A stretch of 64,000 nucleotides of DNA from Rhexocercosporidium sp. MPI-PUGE-AT-0058 (Eukaryota > Ascomycota > Leotiomycetes > Helotiales), in assembly GCA_020746875.1 (NCBI GenBank), contig JAGTJL010000030.1, positions 310,001-374,000 on the forward strand, written 5' to 3'. Shown here one piece after another: positions 33,253 through 43,800 of the stretch (its first letter is position 1; every line of letters begins with the position of its first letter). Below the pieces are notes generated by a model, which saw nothing but the letters and a program-made list of their open reading frames with translations, did not search any database and was not told the origin of the DNA. The translations under genes and the position numbers were made by a program.

Positions 33253-34795
33253 GGTTACGTCTGTGTTAAAAAAAAAATCTGTCCACGAGCTCTGGAATTT
33301 CACGGTAAAAAAAATTATTTAAAATGTGTCCAACTTCCATTTAGCTCACCAAAGCATAATTACTATACATAGCCATTTGAGTCGATTGACTTTGCTCAGC
33401 CCCACTCAGCCCCAAGCCACAAGTTACTGAGCAAGGCAAGCCACCGAGGTCTGGATGCATAAGGCAGATTCGAAAGCCAATAATATTTGCCCGCCTTCTC
33501 ATCCATGGTTAGGTTATCTGTCCGCGGTATAAGTCTGAACAAAAATGATCTATCTTATGGAAACGGTATCCTGGAGGATATGGCTGTACTAGTGTCGCAC
33601 CAAACAAAAATTTCTGACTTAAGCGAGCTGGCCCCCTTTCCCCTATCGTCAGGTCGTGTTTACCCTTGCGACATATTTTTCTTGTAGCACTAGGAATCAG
33701 TTGCGGCTTTGAGAGCATTTTAAAAATGCTTTATCGGAATATAAAAACTTATTTCCGATTGGAATGCTCTTCGATCTACAATATTGACGTGTTATGAGTC
33801 GCTTAACCCCGCTTGCTACGATCGGTCCTAAAGTACAGGACAACCAGCGCGTCACTTATCCCGCGGGCACTAGAAGTTTAGTGCTTGAAATGTCTCATGC
33901 AAATAAAATATTCAAATGTGGATATAGTCGATTGATACTCTTTTCACAGGCAAACACAGTCCAGAATTTCGCATCTTAATAGAAAATAGCAAGGCTCAAG
34001 AATGCCAAAAATACCCCGCAAAGCCGCCATTTCTCAGCAGCCTGGCAGGCAGACAATCACTCTCGGCGAGTTAAAATGAAGTAACGATTTCTGATGCAAT
34101 TTGAAGTCTTGATACATAACCTAGCAAATATCAAGAACAACCCTACGTCTATGGCAAGACTAGAAAGGACTATCGACGAGTTATACATCAGCTAGCCGTA
34201 TTTTACCTCAGAGGAAGCAGAACTCGTGAAAAACACGCTATTCCTTTCTTCCCTGGCCCGGACAAAACGGAAGGAGATATCATCGAAAATACCGCAGAGG
34301 CTACACATACCGGCGAAAGAACTGGGCCTCAAACACTAGACCAGCTCTCTAACTTATCAGAAAGTAAAGACAAAACGGAAATGGAAACAGAGACAGTCGA
34401 ACAATCAATCAAACGCCACATGGCCAATTTCTACGACAAGCGAAAAGCGAGTAGCGAGTTCAGGCCGTGCGGGCCGCATGACATAGTGCCTGTTTATTTG
34501 GGGTGTTTGGGATTGAGAAAGGGGGAGTTAGAGGATGAGAGGTTTTTGGGGGTTTGAGGAGGGCGGGTGTCGGTGGAGGAAAGGAGGTGAATAACGAAGA
34601 GGTTGAGGGTGTCAAGGGAAAGGAGGCCAGGAGGAAGGAGAGGGGGAATTGAAGAGACATATCTGGCAGTGCAAGAGAGGAGTATCGGAATTAATACTGT
34701 GTAAGGTTTCAACTGAAACTCCAGATCGCAGGAATATGAGCGTCAAGCTAAGACACCATGATTCAACCCAGCACAATAAAGTATTCGTCCAAATT
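33253..34795. other. AT-rich region with one long open frame lacking a start codon
   Basis: 1.5 kb between the two HeLo-like genes. Nested short palindromes lie at 33713-33769 (GAGCATT/AATGCTC outside, ATCGGAA/TTCCGAT inside). A plus-strand frame is open for 145 codons at 34120-34554 with no ATG near its start (see findings). No gene can be firmly called. Confidence 0.5.
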
Positions 34796-36643
34796 TTACA
34801 ATTTTTCCTCAGCCGGCCAGAATATTTCTGTCTCACTTTCTGGAGTATCCCGACTCAAATGTGCATCATGACCGCATTTCACCAAAGCTCCCACATACCT
34901 ATTAACGACTTCCCTGCCCCTTAGCAATGCAATATCACCCGGCGTGGCAGACCTACCCTTCAAAGCCACCGGAACTAGAAACTGCGTAGCCAAGCTCCTT
35001 GCATGCGGATCAGCTCCGAGACCGATAAGATGCTCGATCATACCCCCCTGCTTAGCATTCACAGCTACATGCAGCAATGACCATCTCCTCACATCTCTCA
35101 GAGTTAGAAAATTGGCGTGCAAGCGTCGCAGTTCGTCGAATGTTGAGATATTCCCGAAATGGACAGCGCAGAATATAGGCGTCCAGCAGACTTTGACTGT
35201 CTGGATTGCAGCACTGGCGTTGAGTTTCAGCAGGAGTTTGATGTCGTCTGCACGCCCGTATGCTGCGGCGCGGTGCATGCATGTCCAGCCCTCGACATCC
35301 TGAGTGTCGAAATCCGTGAATGAGGCGGAGGAGAGAATCTCAAGAGACTCATGGGAGGATTTTAGGGTGGGGTTCGGCATGGTGCCGAAGATGTGAAAGG
35401 CGGGTGTCCAGCCTGCGGCGTTTATGTGGTGGATTTCTGTGCCGTTAGATATTAAGATCCGGGCGATTTCGATCTGGGAGAATGCGAAGGCGCATTGGAT
35501 TAGGTTTCTAAGTGTTGTTAGTTGTGGACTGGTGACAGAGACAGGTTCTTTAGGGGGTGGACTCACGTCTGCATTAGGCCGCAGTACTCGTTTACGTCTG
35601 CTCCGTTGTTGATTAGGTAGCGAATTAGATCGCTGGAGCCGCTTTCAATTGCGTACTGCTTCAAAGTCAGATGAAGAGTTTGACTTAAAATTTTAACAAA
35701 GATTCTTACTCGCAGAGGAGACCGATTCTCTGATGTCACATCATGAACGCTTGCTTTCCCTGCTTGAAAGAGAGCCCAGACCGCCTCAGTATCGCCCCTT
35801 TTAGAAGCCTCCATCACTTCAGAATCCTCCTTGACTAAAGTTCTGATTTTGAGGTCCATACCAAAATATGTGCTGCTCATAGAGAACAGAGAATGCTGGC
35901 GGAGTTTAAGATCGATAGAAAGGACTTTGAGGCAGAACAAGGCTTGTAGACGTAGCGACAAGTTGTACATGTATTGTTTTCCCTTCCGAGTTGTGGAGAA
36001 TGATCCATGGATCTTGGAGACGAATGGTATGATTGCCCAGTCTCCGAAGTAGTAAAGAGCTCTCAGTAGACGAACTTGGGTATGAAGATTGGGGGCAGAG
36101 ATGGTTGGTTGGATGCATGGTTTCCACTTTTCGACCTTGCTGTGAAGTAGACTTGAGCTGCGGCTGTTTCCTGTCAGTTTTATCCGCCAAAATAAATTCT
36201 CGGAATACGTACAGATTGAGAAGCAGGAGTATATTTCCCAGCTCCCCTGACTGTTGATGCAGAGTACCATCCCATTGTCTGATCCTCGAGGAATCAAGCA
36301 AAGCCCACTTCAATCTCTTTCTCTTTCCCAATGCACTAACAAGACACTGATCTTCAAAATGGCTGCATATTTCAGAAAGCACACTCATCGATTCTCGAAT
36401 GACCCCATCCAGCGTAGTCGTAACATCGGAACCACCCAATTCAAAAACATCACTTCCCACTGTTTCCTCCAGCAGTCGAAGCAACACAATCTGACTCTTC
36501 AAGCCTTCCACTTTATGCTTCAACCTCGTGAGTTCCGCATGTGTATTTTGATATTCTTTCACGAGTCGATTAATCAGTTTCGTTGTCTTGATTGCTACGT
36601 CGAGGAGTGTCAATACCGACGCTGTCGCTCCAAGTGGATCCAT
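34796..36643 (-). CDS. HeLo-like N-terminal domain plus ankyrin repeats (NLR-related)
   Basis: Four exons, high to low: 36213-36643, 35710-36163, 35567-35658 and 34796-35507; 562 aa. Residues 1-145 are the fungal N-terminal helical domain (MDPLGATASVLTLLDVAIKT, with KHKVEGLKSQIVLLRLLEE). A linker follows. From about 255 onward come ankyrin-type repeats: MEASKRGDTEAVWALFQAGK, YAIESGSSDLIRYLINNGAD, GWTPAFHIF, GWTCMHRAAAYGRADDIKLL, WTPIFCAVHFGNI and WSLLHVAVNAKQGGMIEHLI. There is no NACHT or NB-ARC module, so this is a two-part protein. Such proteins are thought to belong to fungal non-self recognition and cell-death pathways. Intron 1 (36164-36212) uses the second of two close AG sites, chosen to keep frame. 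Confidence 0.78.
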
Positions 36644-36953
36644 GTCTCCTACAATGAAGAAACTGTAAGATGTTCAAAGTGCATTTTTTGGGATATGGAA
36701 CATCGGAGGACATGCATGGTAGATGATGTGACTGTTCCCAAAAACATGCCGCAGCCTTGTTGGTGGCGGATCCTAAGCTACCTCGGTGAGCTGATTTGTT
36801 GAGAGCTGAAGCTGAATGCACAGCCTTGCGGGGAAAGTATATCCCCGCCTCATCCCCATGAATATGTGTGGTACTTCTTTCAATTCTCTCGATTGCTCCT
36901 GTGTAACATCAACCGACATCTTCCTCTCGAGCACCAGAAAATCTTCGCAGTCT
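36644..36953. other. Divergent 5' region
   Basis: 310 bases between the ankyrin gene start and the start of the small spliced gene on the other strand. No gene seen; it may act as a shared promoter. Confidence 0.45.
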
Positions 36954-37331
36954 ATGTTCGAAATGAGTCGCTTCTTCGCGGGATGGACAATCTTGAGCAG
37001 ATTCCGAAAGGATCGCCTCGCAGAACCTGAACTTGAGGTGAAGAGTAGTCCGAAGCTACAGGTTGAAATCACTGTAGAGGCGTTAGAGGACAAAAGGTGC
37101 GTTGTGCATTATCTTCACAAAACAAAATCCTGATCAATGTCTCTGCTCAGCACCCCGGAACCGACTACGACTTCTGTGGATTCTTTGACGAAGCTGAATG
37201 AATACAACCCTATCAGCAAGACTTCATCCGCTTCGGAGAGCTCTTCTGAGGCAGTCGATGACTTGTATTGCTGTGATTGTGGAATGGACTGCAGGTTTGG
37301 TGGATGCACGGCATTTGATGGCGCTTCTTGA
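36954..37331 (+). CDS. Small spliced gene, Cys-rich C-terminus, unknown function
   Basis: Two exons, 36954-37096 and 37151-37331; 107 aa. The frame is broken by one TGA at 37131, but that stop lies inside a good 54-bp intron: donor GTGCGT, branch-like CTGATCA, acceptor CTCAG, phase 2, frame kept. The product starts MFEMSRFFAGWTIL, then has a charged stretch (FRKDRLAEPELEVK), a Ser/Thr-rich middle and a C-terminal motif CCDCGMDCRFGGC. That motif could bind a metal or form disulfides. No secretion signal is clear. It is divergent from the HeLo-ankyrin gene. The ATG at 36963 is an alternative start. The open frame extends upstream to 36816. Confidence 0.5.
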
Positions 37332-37465
37332 TCTTATTGAAAATGAAAGACGAGAAGAGAAGTCAAGGGTCCAACGGCGGTAACTATCGTTGGGATTTGT
37401 GAGGGTAACAGGTGGAAACACAGGGAGGGGTATGAAAATGTAGTAAAGAGGACATCGGGTATCAT

Positions 37466-38917
37466 TTACTCGCTATCAGAACTACTTTCCTCCTCGTCAT
37501 CTTCTAAGCCTTCAAAGTCCTCAAGCTCCTCATCTTCAGCCCCTTCCATCTTTGGCAGCATAACAAAAGCTTTCAGACATGTGATCCGATTTGTCGTCTC
37601 GTACGTTCCCAGTAGTTTTCCAACCTGCTTGTCCTTCCCACCATGTGCTGCCAAATCCTTGGGCGAAACCCTCCACAGGCGTAGAGCTCCATCGCTACCT
37701 CCTGCAACGATGATGAATTCTTTTGAGGCTCCTTCTCCAACATTTAGGACTGTGAAATCCTTGATTCGTCCGTCAAGTCCGGCAGCCTTCCCGCCAAGTC
37801 GAGCAATCAATTTCGCGGATGGAAGGGGCGCATCCTTTCCTTCGGCGGCTTCTGCTGTCACAAGATTTGCCGGTCTCGTCGAATAGAACAGTATCCTCCC
37901 ATCTTCGGTTGATGTCGCCAACACTTGAATATCTTCCTCCTCGTCCACCTGAATATAGCACAATTCGTGAATCTTCGTCTTTGGTTCCGGCACAACCTTG
38001 CACTTGGGCTTGCTGTCCATTCCAAAAATCAGAGCGCCCCGTTCAAACCCAACGCAGAATTCCTCTCCTGCATCAGTCGAGCCCCAGGCGACCTTACGTC
38101 CCTCTCCACTGCTATGTCTGCCTTCTGCTACTTCGGCGAGTATTCCCCTTTCGAAATTCAGCACCCCGGCCTTCTTTCCTGTAACCAGATTCCATAATCT
38201 CATAGACTTCTCTCCTTTGCCCACTGAGATCATTAGTTTCATAGAAGGGTGTACAGCGAAGTCATTGACTCCACTCGGCGCACCACCCAAAGGTGCTGTA
38301 TCTCCACTGGGTCTGCCAACTGGTTTCGGAATTGGTGCCTTAATCGTAGATAGCAGAGTCCAATCTCTCGTCCTCGTTACTGCGATTGTGCTGTCCTCCG
38401 CCGAACTAAGTAGCTTACTTCTGTTCGGGAAATATAAAGCAGTGACTGTGCTCGAGTGGTGGAGGAGAGAACCCAATTCGCGATTCTGGGGATTCTCAAC
38501 GACGGCTTTCGATGTGAGGGATGGGATGACAGGGACGGTGATCTTTGAGGGAGCGTGTGCGGAGAGGTGGTAGAGGTTTATGCGTTCGTCGGTGCTGCCG
38601 CTGGCTAGAATGATCTTTTGGGTTTGTTTTGGGACAGGCGCAGAGACTGGAGAGAGGGCGAGGCAGCGGATTGCTGACGTGTGGGCATTGAAGAGGAAGG
38701 TATCTGCGAATTGTACTTCATCATTGGAAGAGATTGTTGCTGTGACGCCGTGAAGGGCTCGGTCGTAGGACCCCGCGACAATTTGGATGGTGGTTGAAGC
38801 TTTCGGCGGGAGGTTCGAGGAGACAGTCGTTGCTGATTTGGCTTTCTTAGTAGGTACTGCAACCTTGGTCTTGTTGTATTCCTGCGTGAGGTTCACGGTT
38901 CGCTTTCGTTTGGCCAT
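37466..38917 (-). CDS. MAK11: MAK11-type WD40 protein (60S ribosome biogenesis)
   Basis: 483 aa in one exon. A basic N-terminus with nuclear-type sequence (MAKRKRTVNL, KKAKSA) comes first. WD40 blades then run from about 45 to 440: AGSYDRALHGVTA, FNAHTSAIRCLALSP, ILASGSTDERINLYHL, HHSSTVTALYFPNRSKLLSSAEDSTIAV, VNDFAVHPSMKLMISVGKGEKSMRLWNLVTGKKA and GGSDGALRLWRV. The C-terminus is very acidic (EDEELEDFEGLEDDEEE). This order matches yeast Mak11 and human PAK1IP1, which act in the nucleolus in maturation of the large ribosomal subunit. The second block (HTSAIRC) and the MRLWNL blade are the most telling. A housekeeping gene, so this stretch is chromosomal core. Confidence 0.88.
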   Translation of the reverse strand: MAKRKRTVNLTQEYNKTKVAVPTKKAKSATTVSSNLPPKASTTIQIVAGSYDRALHGVTATISSNDEVQFADTFLFNAHTSAIRCLALSPVSAPVPKQTQKIILASGSTDERINLYHLSAHAPSKITVPVIPSLTSKAVVENPQNRELGSLLHHSSTVTALYFPNRSKLLSSAEDSTIAVTRTRDWTLLSTIKAPIPKPVGRPSGDTAPLGGAPSGVNDFAVHPSMKLMISVGKGEKSMRLWNLVTGKKAGVLNFERGILAEVAEGRHSSGEGRKVAWGSTDAGEEFCVGFERGALIFGMDSKPKCKVVPEPKTKIHELCYIQVDEEEDIQVLATSTEDGRILFYSTRPANLVTAEAAEGKDAPLPSAKLIARLGGKAAGLDGRIKDFTVLNVGEGASKEFIIVAGGSDGALRLWRVSPKDLAAHGGKDKQVGKLLGTYETTNRITCLKAFVMLPKMEGAEDEELEDFEGLEDDEEESSSDSE

Positions 38918-39369
38918 GTTGTGCGGATATGATGCTGTGCAGAGTAAGTGCTGTCTTGGAACAGGACCCTCTTGAGAGAGAGAAAATCCCAGGAATTTAT
39001 TTTGACAAGGATTTCCCCCGAGGCGGCCGCATCTCTCACGTGATAATCCCGAGATTCGCCTGGATTCTCCTTTCTCGCCTCGCTCGCATCTTTTTGGCCG
39101 GTTTGTTTATTTCCAGATATCAAAACATCGATAAGCTTCTTTCTACCCTTCTCAGCCTTCAACTTCCTGCATAATTATGGGTACCGAGCACTGCATAATT
39201 ATGGGCACCGAGCACTGGTCCCATCCCAGATTCTCTCCACAGCCAGCCTGCTTTGCAGCAAATGAAGCGCTCGGTAGTATCGAAACATCGCCAATCAATT
39301 TCGGCTCCTTCAATCCAGAAGTATTCTTGTCACCAAATGGTTCGTTGAGTTGCAAGCTCCGCACGATTC
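38918..39369. other. Intergenic region with a 24-bp tandem duplication
   Basis: 450 bases upstream of MAK11. Contains two direct copies of a 24-base unit at 39169-39216. No gene supported. Confidence 0.5.
39169..39216. repeat. Two tandem copies of a 24-bp unit
   Basis: Units at 39169-39192 and 39193-39216 differ by one base (GGGTACC versus GGGCACC). It lies just beyond the decayed end of the glycosyltransferase relic. Confidence 0.8.
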
Positions 39370-39870
39370 AACTCGTCGTTCTCTTGGGCCGGTCACATCA
39401 ACTTGTGAATTGTGTCCGCAGATTACCATCATGTCCCCAATTGTCACCGTCAAACTCCAATCCAACCACTACCGCAGTCTCTTTGCGATATTACTCTGAT
39501 ATCCATTCTTCTATCGGAACTGTCTTGCCGACACATCGATATCGCTCCATACGCTCCCTTCAGCTAATAAGGTCAAATAACACAGGAAATCCGCTTTCAG
39601 GATAGGGACTGTGAGTAAGACATAGACAGCGAGGATATCGGGACGATGTGCATAGAACGATTTGACGCAGGTGTCGCCCGAAAAGTTAGTTAAGACCTCG
39701 CACCGAAAGGAGGAATTGTAAATAAGCAGGTATTGATCACTTGTGCCGATGCCTTGCTGACTCCATTGGGTCCAGCTTTGTACCAAATTTTTCTGCGGGA
39801 TTGATGTCGCTGTCAATGAAGGTAAGGGTGAAGCTATAGTCGCCGGCACGACTGTGAGCGTGCTGTTCAT
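39370..39870 (-). pseudogene. GT32 (Och1-like mannosyltransferase) pseudogene, truncated
   Basis: The minus-strand frame 39870-39511 gives a recognisable family 32 glycosyltransferase piece: SIPQKNLVQSWTQW, then FYAHRPDILAVYVLL, PILKADFLCYLTLLAEG and the DxD-type SVWSDIDVS. At about 39520 the frame shifts. The next family block continues in another frame as TVPIEEWI, a TAA, then YRKETAVVVGLEFDGDNWGHDGN, broken again by a TGA where Trp is expected. No C-terminal half is seen. A Golgi-type enzyme when intact; here clearly dead. Confidence 0.75.
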
Positions 39871-41558
39871 GACTGTCGCTTCAGAATTTTCTAGACCTAG
39901 TTGCTGAAAGGTGAGAACGTTTCCTTCGCATTCCTAATCCCAATGGCCCAGATATATTAATTCCTCAACAGAATGATGGACAAGAGCGCAATTGTAGCAG
40001 CTGTGGCCTGCCTGTTGAACGAGGCATGACTTTGGACCAATACGGCTGATACTGAAGAGTCCTTCTTTCGATGAAATAAAGCCATCGCAGAACAACAATT
40101 AAACGCTATCACTCCTTCTTACTATCCCCTTAACTGCGACAAGCACACTTGTTCAGGCTATGCCACCTGAAGCGAGTTGCTGCAAGATGGGAAATTTTAG
40201 CGTTTGACTCGCCAGAACTACTAAGATCTGCCACTAAAATACCCGAAGCCCGCTAAATTGAAGGGCAGCTGCAGGCTTCACTTCAGCGTCTTCAGGCTGT
40301 GCGCTGAATCGCAGTTAAAGGGATACTGAGTGCATGATGTTATGTTAGGCAGTTATATGTTTATCAATGTTCATCGAGTCAGATTTAAAGTCCAAAACAG
40401 GCTTTACTTGGGACGTCCCTCCCTGTTGAACGCTGAATTGCGAGAAATTTAAATTTAGTCGGTGTTGTTGCTTTGGAATGTATTTTCTCATTAATTATTT
40501 AGTACATACCCAAAACTTTGTGTATCCGACGAAGCCGGGCAGAGTTGAGACACAGATTTGCAGCTTCAGTGCATAAACAATTACTTTGAAACATCGACAT
40601 CAAGGAAAGCTCACCATCTTGACCTTCTCAGTCACGACCTCACGATTGCAGATTGAATTGACCCCTAGAGCAGAAACTTACCAGTATCGTAGTCTCAAGA
40701 AGGGACGAGCGGGTATGAGCTGCGGTGCTATACCGATCAGATGTTTTGTTACTCCAATCTTTCGAGGAAATTTCCGTCTACAGATAACACCTTGTTTTTG
40801 CTGTTCTTGGAGGTTAGTGTTTCGAAACAATGATTTTTCGCATTGAAAAGGTTCCGCATTCGGATGAAGAATGTGTTACTAGTAAGATAATAAGTACAAG
40901 CAGATAGAATCCGCTAACCAAACAAAGCAGAAACCATCCGATCTTGCCTAACCTGAACTCTTCTTTTGAACCCTGAAGTCCCAAAAGAACAAATTCGCTC
41001 TCCAGAAGGGTTAGGAAAGATCTTGGCATTTAATTTCCTGCGGGTTTAGTTGAGGGAAGGTGGAAAAGTTCGGGTTGTTTATGTTCTTGCAACACAGTTC
41101 GTGAGAGTCTAGCGAGTCATGATCAGTGCTCATGCGCGTCATGCCTTGGAAAACTCCCAAAGTCCATTCCTAGAATCGAGATCTACCTCTACCACCTAGG
41201 TATCGTCTGATCTTATAGATATCAGATCGTGTGTCCATGGATCAGCTTTCTGATGCCTCCGAAGCAGTGTTGAGGAACTCTTGGCAAATTAATTGGAAGA
41301 TATTCGCTCTTTCAGTCGCTTTTACGTTTGGGGATTGACACCCAATGGCATTTAATATCTTGCAAGAGATAGTCGCTATCTCGATGTTGCTGCGAAGAAA
41401 TAGCTGACTTGTTTAAAGATCATCGAAAGAATGAGCATATTCTGCGACGCAAGAAATTTTTTCCACTTTTGGATATTTACGGTCTTTTGCTCTACCGCTT
41501 TCAGTTACCACGACTCAAGATCCTTCGAATCTCCAGTGTCCTTCCAATTAACAGCAGC
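39871..41558. other. Relic-rich intergenic region
   Basis: 1.7 kb with AT-rich patches and only short frames on both strands. Nothing recognisable. Confidence 0.5.
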
Positions 41559-43800
41559 CTAATAGGTCGTGTACGATCCATTTCCCCTTCCAGCAGCAGC
41601 ATCATAAAGCGCCTGCACATCCTTCTTCCACTGTTCCTCATCCGGTCTCAAGACCCTTCGATCATAAGTCAAAAGGCCATTAACCTCACCTTCCACATCG
41701 GTCGTCTGCGTCCAAACACCTCCATTGCAGGAGTACATGCTCGTCTGCTCCTTCAGCTCGTTGAGGAGGAAATGGCCTCTGTATCGCCACGCTTCTAGCG
41801 TCTGGTCTATTTCGTAGGTTTGATTGATGGTGTCGATTGCCGATTGCACATTCCAGAGACTGAAGGAGCAGCATTAGTTATTCAAAGGCAATGAAAAAGC
41901 TGCAAGTTGATCTTACTGTTCAATTGAAACGTTCTGTCCGATACCACCGAATTCGCCTTGGAACCCAATCCGAGTCGGGTCAAAGGGACTTGAGTTGATT
42001 GAGTAGAAAGGAGTTCCGCACTGAGGATTTGCGTAGTGATGATTATCCTGTATATTTTGTGAGTAAATTCTCTCTCTTTTAAAATAGTACAGATGAACAT
42101 ACGCTGAAATCTCCAGCACCGTGATCGAACCACCCAGATGTGCTGTCGATGAGTCTAGTAGGATCGATAGAGCGGACTAAGTCTGTGAGTCCAAATTCGG
42201 GATAAATGCCATCTCTCAATTGCCCCCAGCCTTCGTTGTAGACGACCTGGAATCAAACTATGAGCCTGTGAAATTGGATATCCGGGATGAGCAAGGCGGA
42301 TACACTTACGTAAGTTGAAATGCTTGGATAGCTCTTATGCTGATTCACAAGGATCTCCAATTGACGAGTAAATTCCGCTTGCTGATCCTCGTCCGGTAGA
42401 ACACCATCTGCTCTGAGCGATGGCATGTCTTGAATTACCAGAAGTCCAAGCTGGTCACATGCTTGGTAGAACAGAGCAGGCTCGACTTTGATCTGAAGAG
42501 TTCTGCTGTCAGTCGCGGTGCGATTCGCGTTCAAGCAGACGACTCACGTGTTTCCGGACCATGTTGAAATTCAGCTTCTTCAACACCTCCAGATCGTACA
42601 CCATAGCTTCTCTGTTGGGTGGCGTGTAAATGCCGTCAGGCCAGAATCCTTGATCCAGAGTACCGAACATAAAAATCGGCTTGCCATTCAAAATTGGTGA
42701 CACGATGCCGTTGACTTCTGCTTTGGAAATCGTTCGAAAGCCTGTGTAGCTCTTTACTTCGTCGTCACCTAGCTTTACGGTGAAGTTGTACAGATTAGGG
42801 GATTCTGGGGACCAGAGGTCAGGAGATCCGACCGTGAATTGAACGGGGGTGTCTGCTGTCCCGATGAAAGATTGACCATCGAGTGTGATTTCGACTGCGG
42901 CTTGGGAGCCGGATGAGCTATGGACCGTCATATTGACTGAACTGCCAATCAGTTTGGCAACATTGAAACGTGACTTATATGGAGTATACCTTTACCATCC
43001 ATGTTCGCATCGACATCAAGTTGCGTGATGTGGTTTTCAGAAGCTGCTTCAATCCATACGCTCTGCCAAATGCCACTGCAGGGCGTGTAGAAAATGTGAG
43101 ACGGGCGCAAAGTCTGCTTCCCGATCGGTATCACAGATCCCTCGCTATCGACTGGGTCATAAACGAATACAAGCCTTCATGACATCAGCATAAAAAGCTA
43201 CGTTTGTTGTTCAGAAGTTTCATACAATTCATTTGTACCGTTGAAGGCTACATGCTCAGTGACATCAATAGTAAAGCGGAAATATCCTCCACGGTTAAAA
43301 CCAACTTGATTTCCATTGACGAAGACTGTAGCTTCATAGTCTACTGCCGCAAAGTTAAGCAGGACTTGTCTTCCTGACCAGGAAGAGGGTACAGTGAATG
43401 GCGTGGAGAACCATGAGAAGATTGTGTTCCGTCCTTGGATTCCTTAATTATATCTCGTTAGTACAGCTGTTCATTCTTTCACAAGGAAAAGTATAAACGT
43501 ACCAGAAAGTCCACTTTCCAAACAGGATGGAACCAAAACTTCGTTTTCTAACGACTGACCAAATGGAGGGGAAGCAGTATCATTTAAGCCAGATGCATTC
43601 TGGTATGTCCAGATTCCGTTCAAGTTTTGCCAGTCGGAGCGTTCCAGTTGTGGCCTTGGGTACTCCGGCCATGGGTTGGTGCCAACTTTGTAAGTCCAGT
43701 CAGTCGTCAATGGTGGCTCCTTTACTGCATATTTGGTTGAATTCTGAGCCAGAGCTGCTGTTGTCAGCAAGGGGGCAACCAATACTGTTCCAAAACGCAT
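41559..43800 (-). CDS. Secreted glycoside hydrolase family 2 (beta-galactosidase/glucuronidase-like)
   Basis: Eight exons, high to low: 43503-43800, 43226-43442, 42990-43174, 42548-42936, 42310-42492, 42103-42246, 41917-42047 and 41559-41859; 615 aa. A signal peptide (MRFGTVLVAPLLTTAALAQ) is followed by the sugar-binding fold (VDYEATVFVNGNQVGFNRGGYFRF), an Ig-like middle domain (DLWSPESPNLYNFTVKL, YTGFRTI) and a TIM barrel. The acid/base Glu429 is in VVYNEGWGQ; the probable nucleophile Glu504 is in GFQGEFGG. It removes a beta-linked sugar from a polysaccharide or glycoside outside the cell; the sugar cannot be told from sequence. All joins are canonical and keep frame. It is intact although its surroundings are gene-poor. 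Confidence 0.9.

Noticed and set aside
33713..33769. Nested palindromes GAGCATT/AATGCTC and ATCGGAA/TTCCGAT
   Set aside because: Arms are only 7 bases in AT-rich DNA and can occur by chance; no function inferred.
36254..36802. 182-codon plus-strand frame
   Set aside because: Mostly antisense to exon 1 of the HeLo-ankyrin gene, whose splice sites and family motifs are better.
36773..37309. Minus-strand frames upstream of the HeLo-ankyrin gene
   Set aside because: The opposite strand has a canonical intron that joins frames into one protein with a Cys motif, so the minus frames are taken as shadows.
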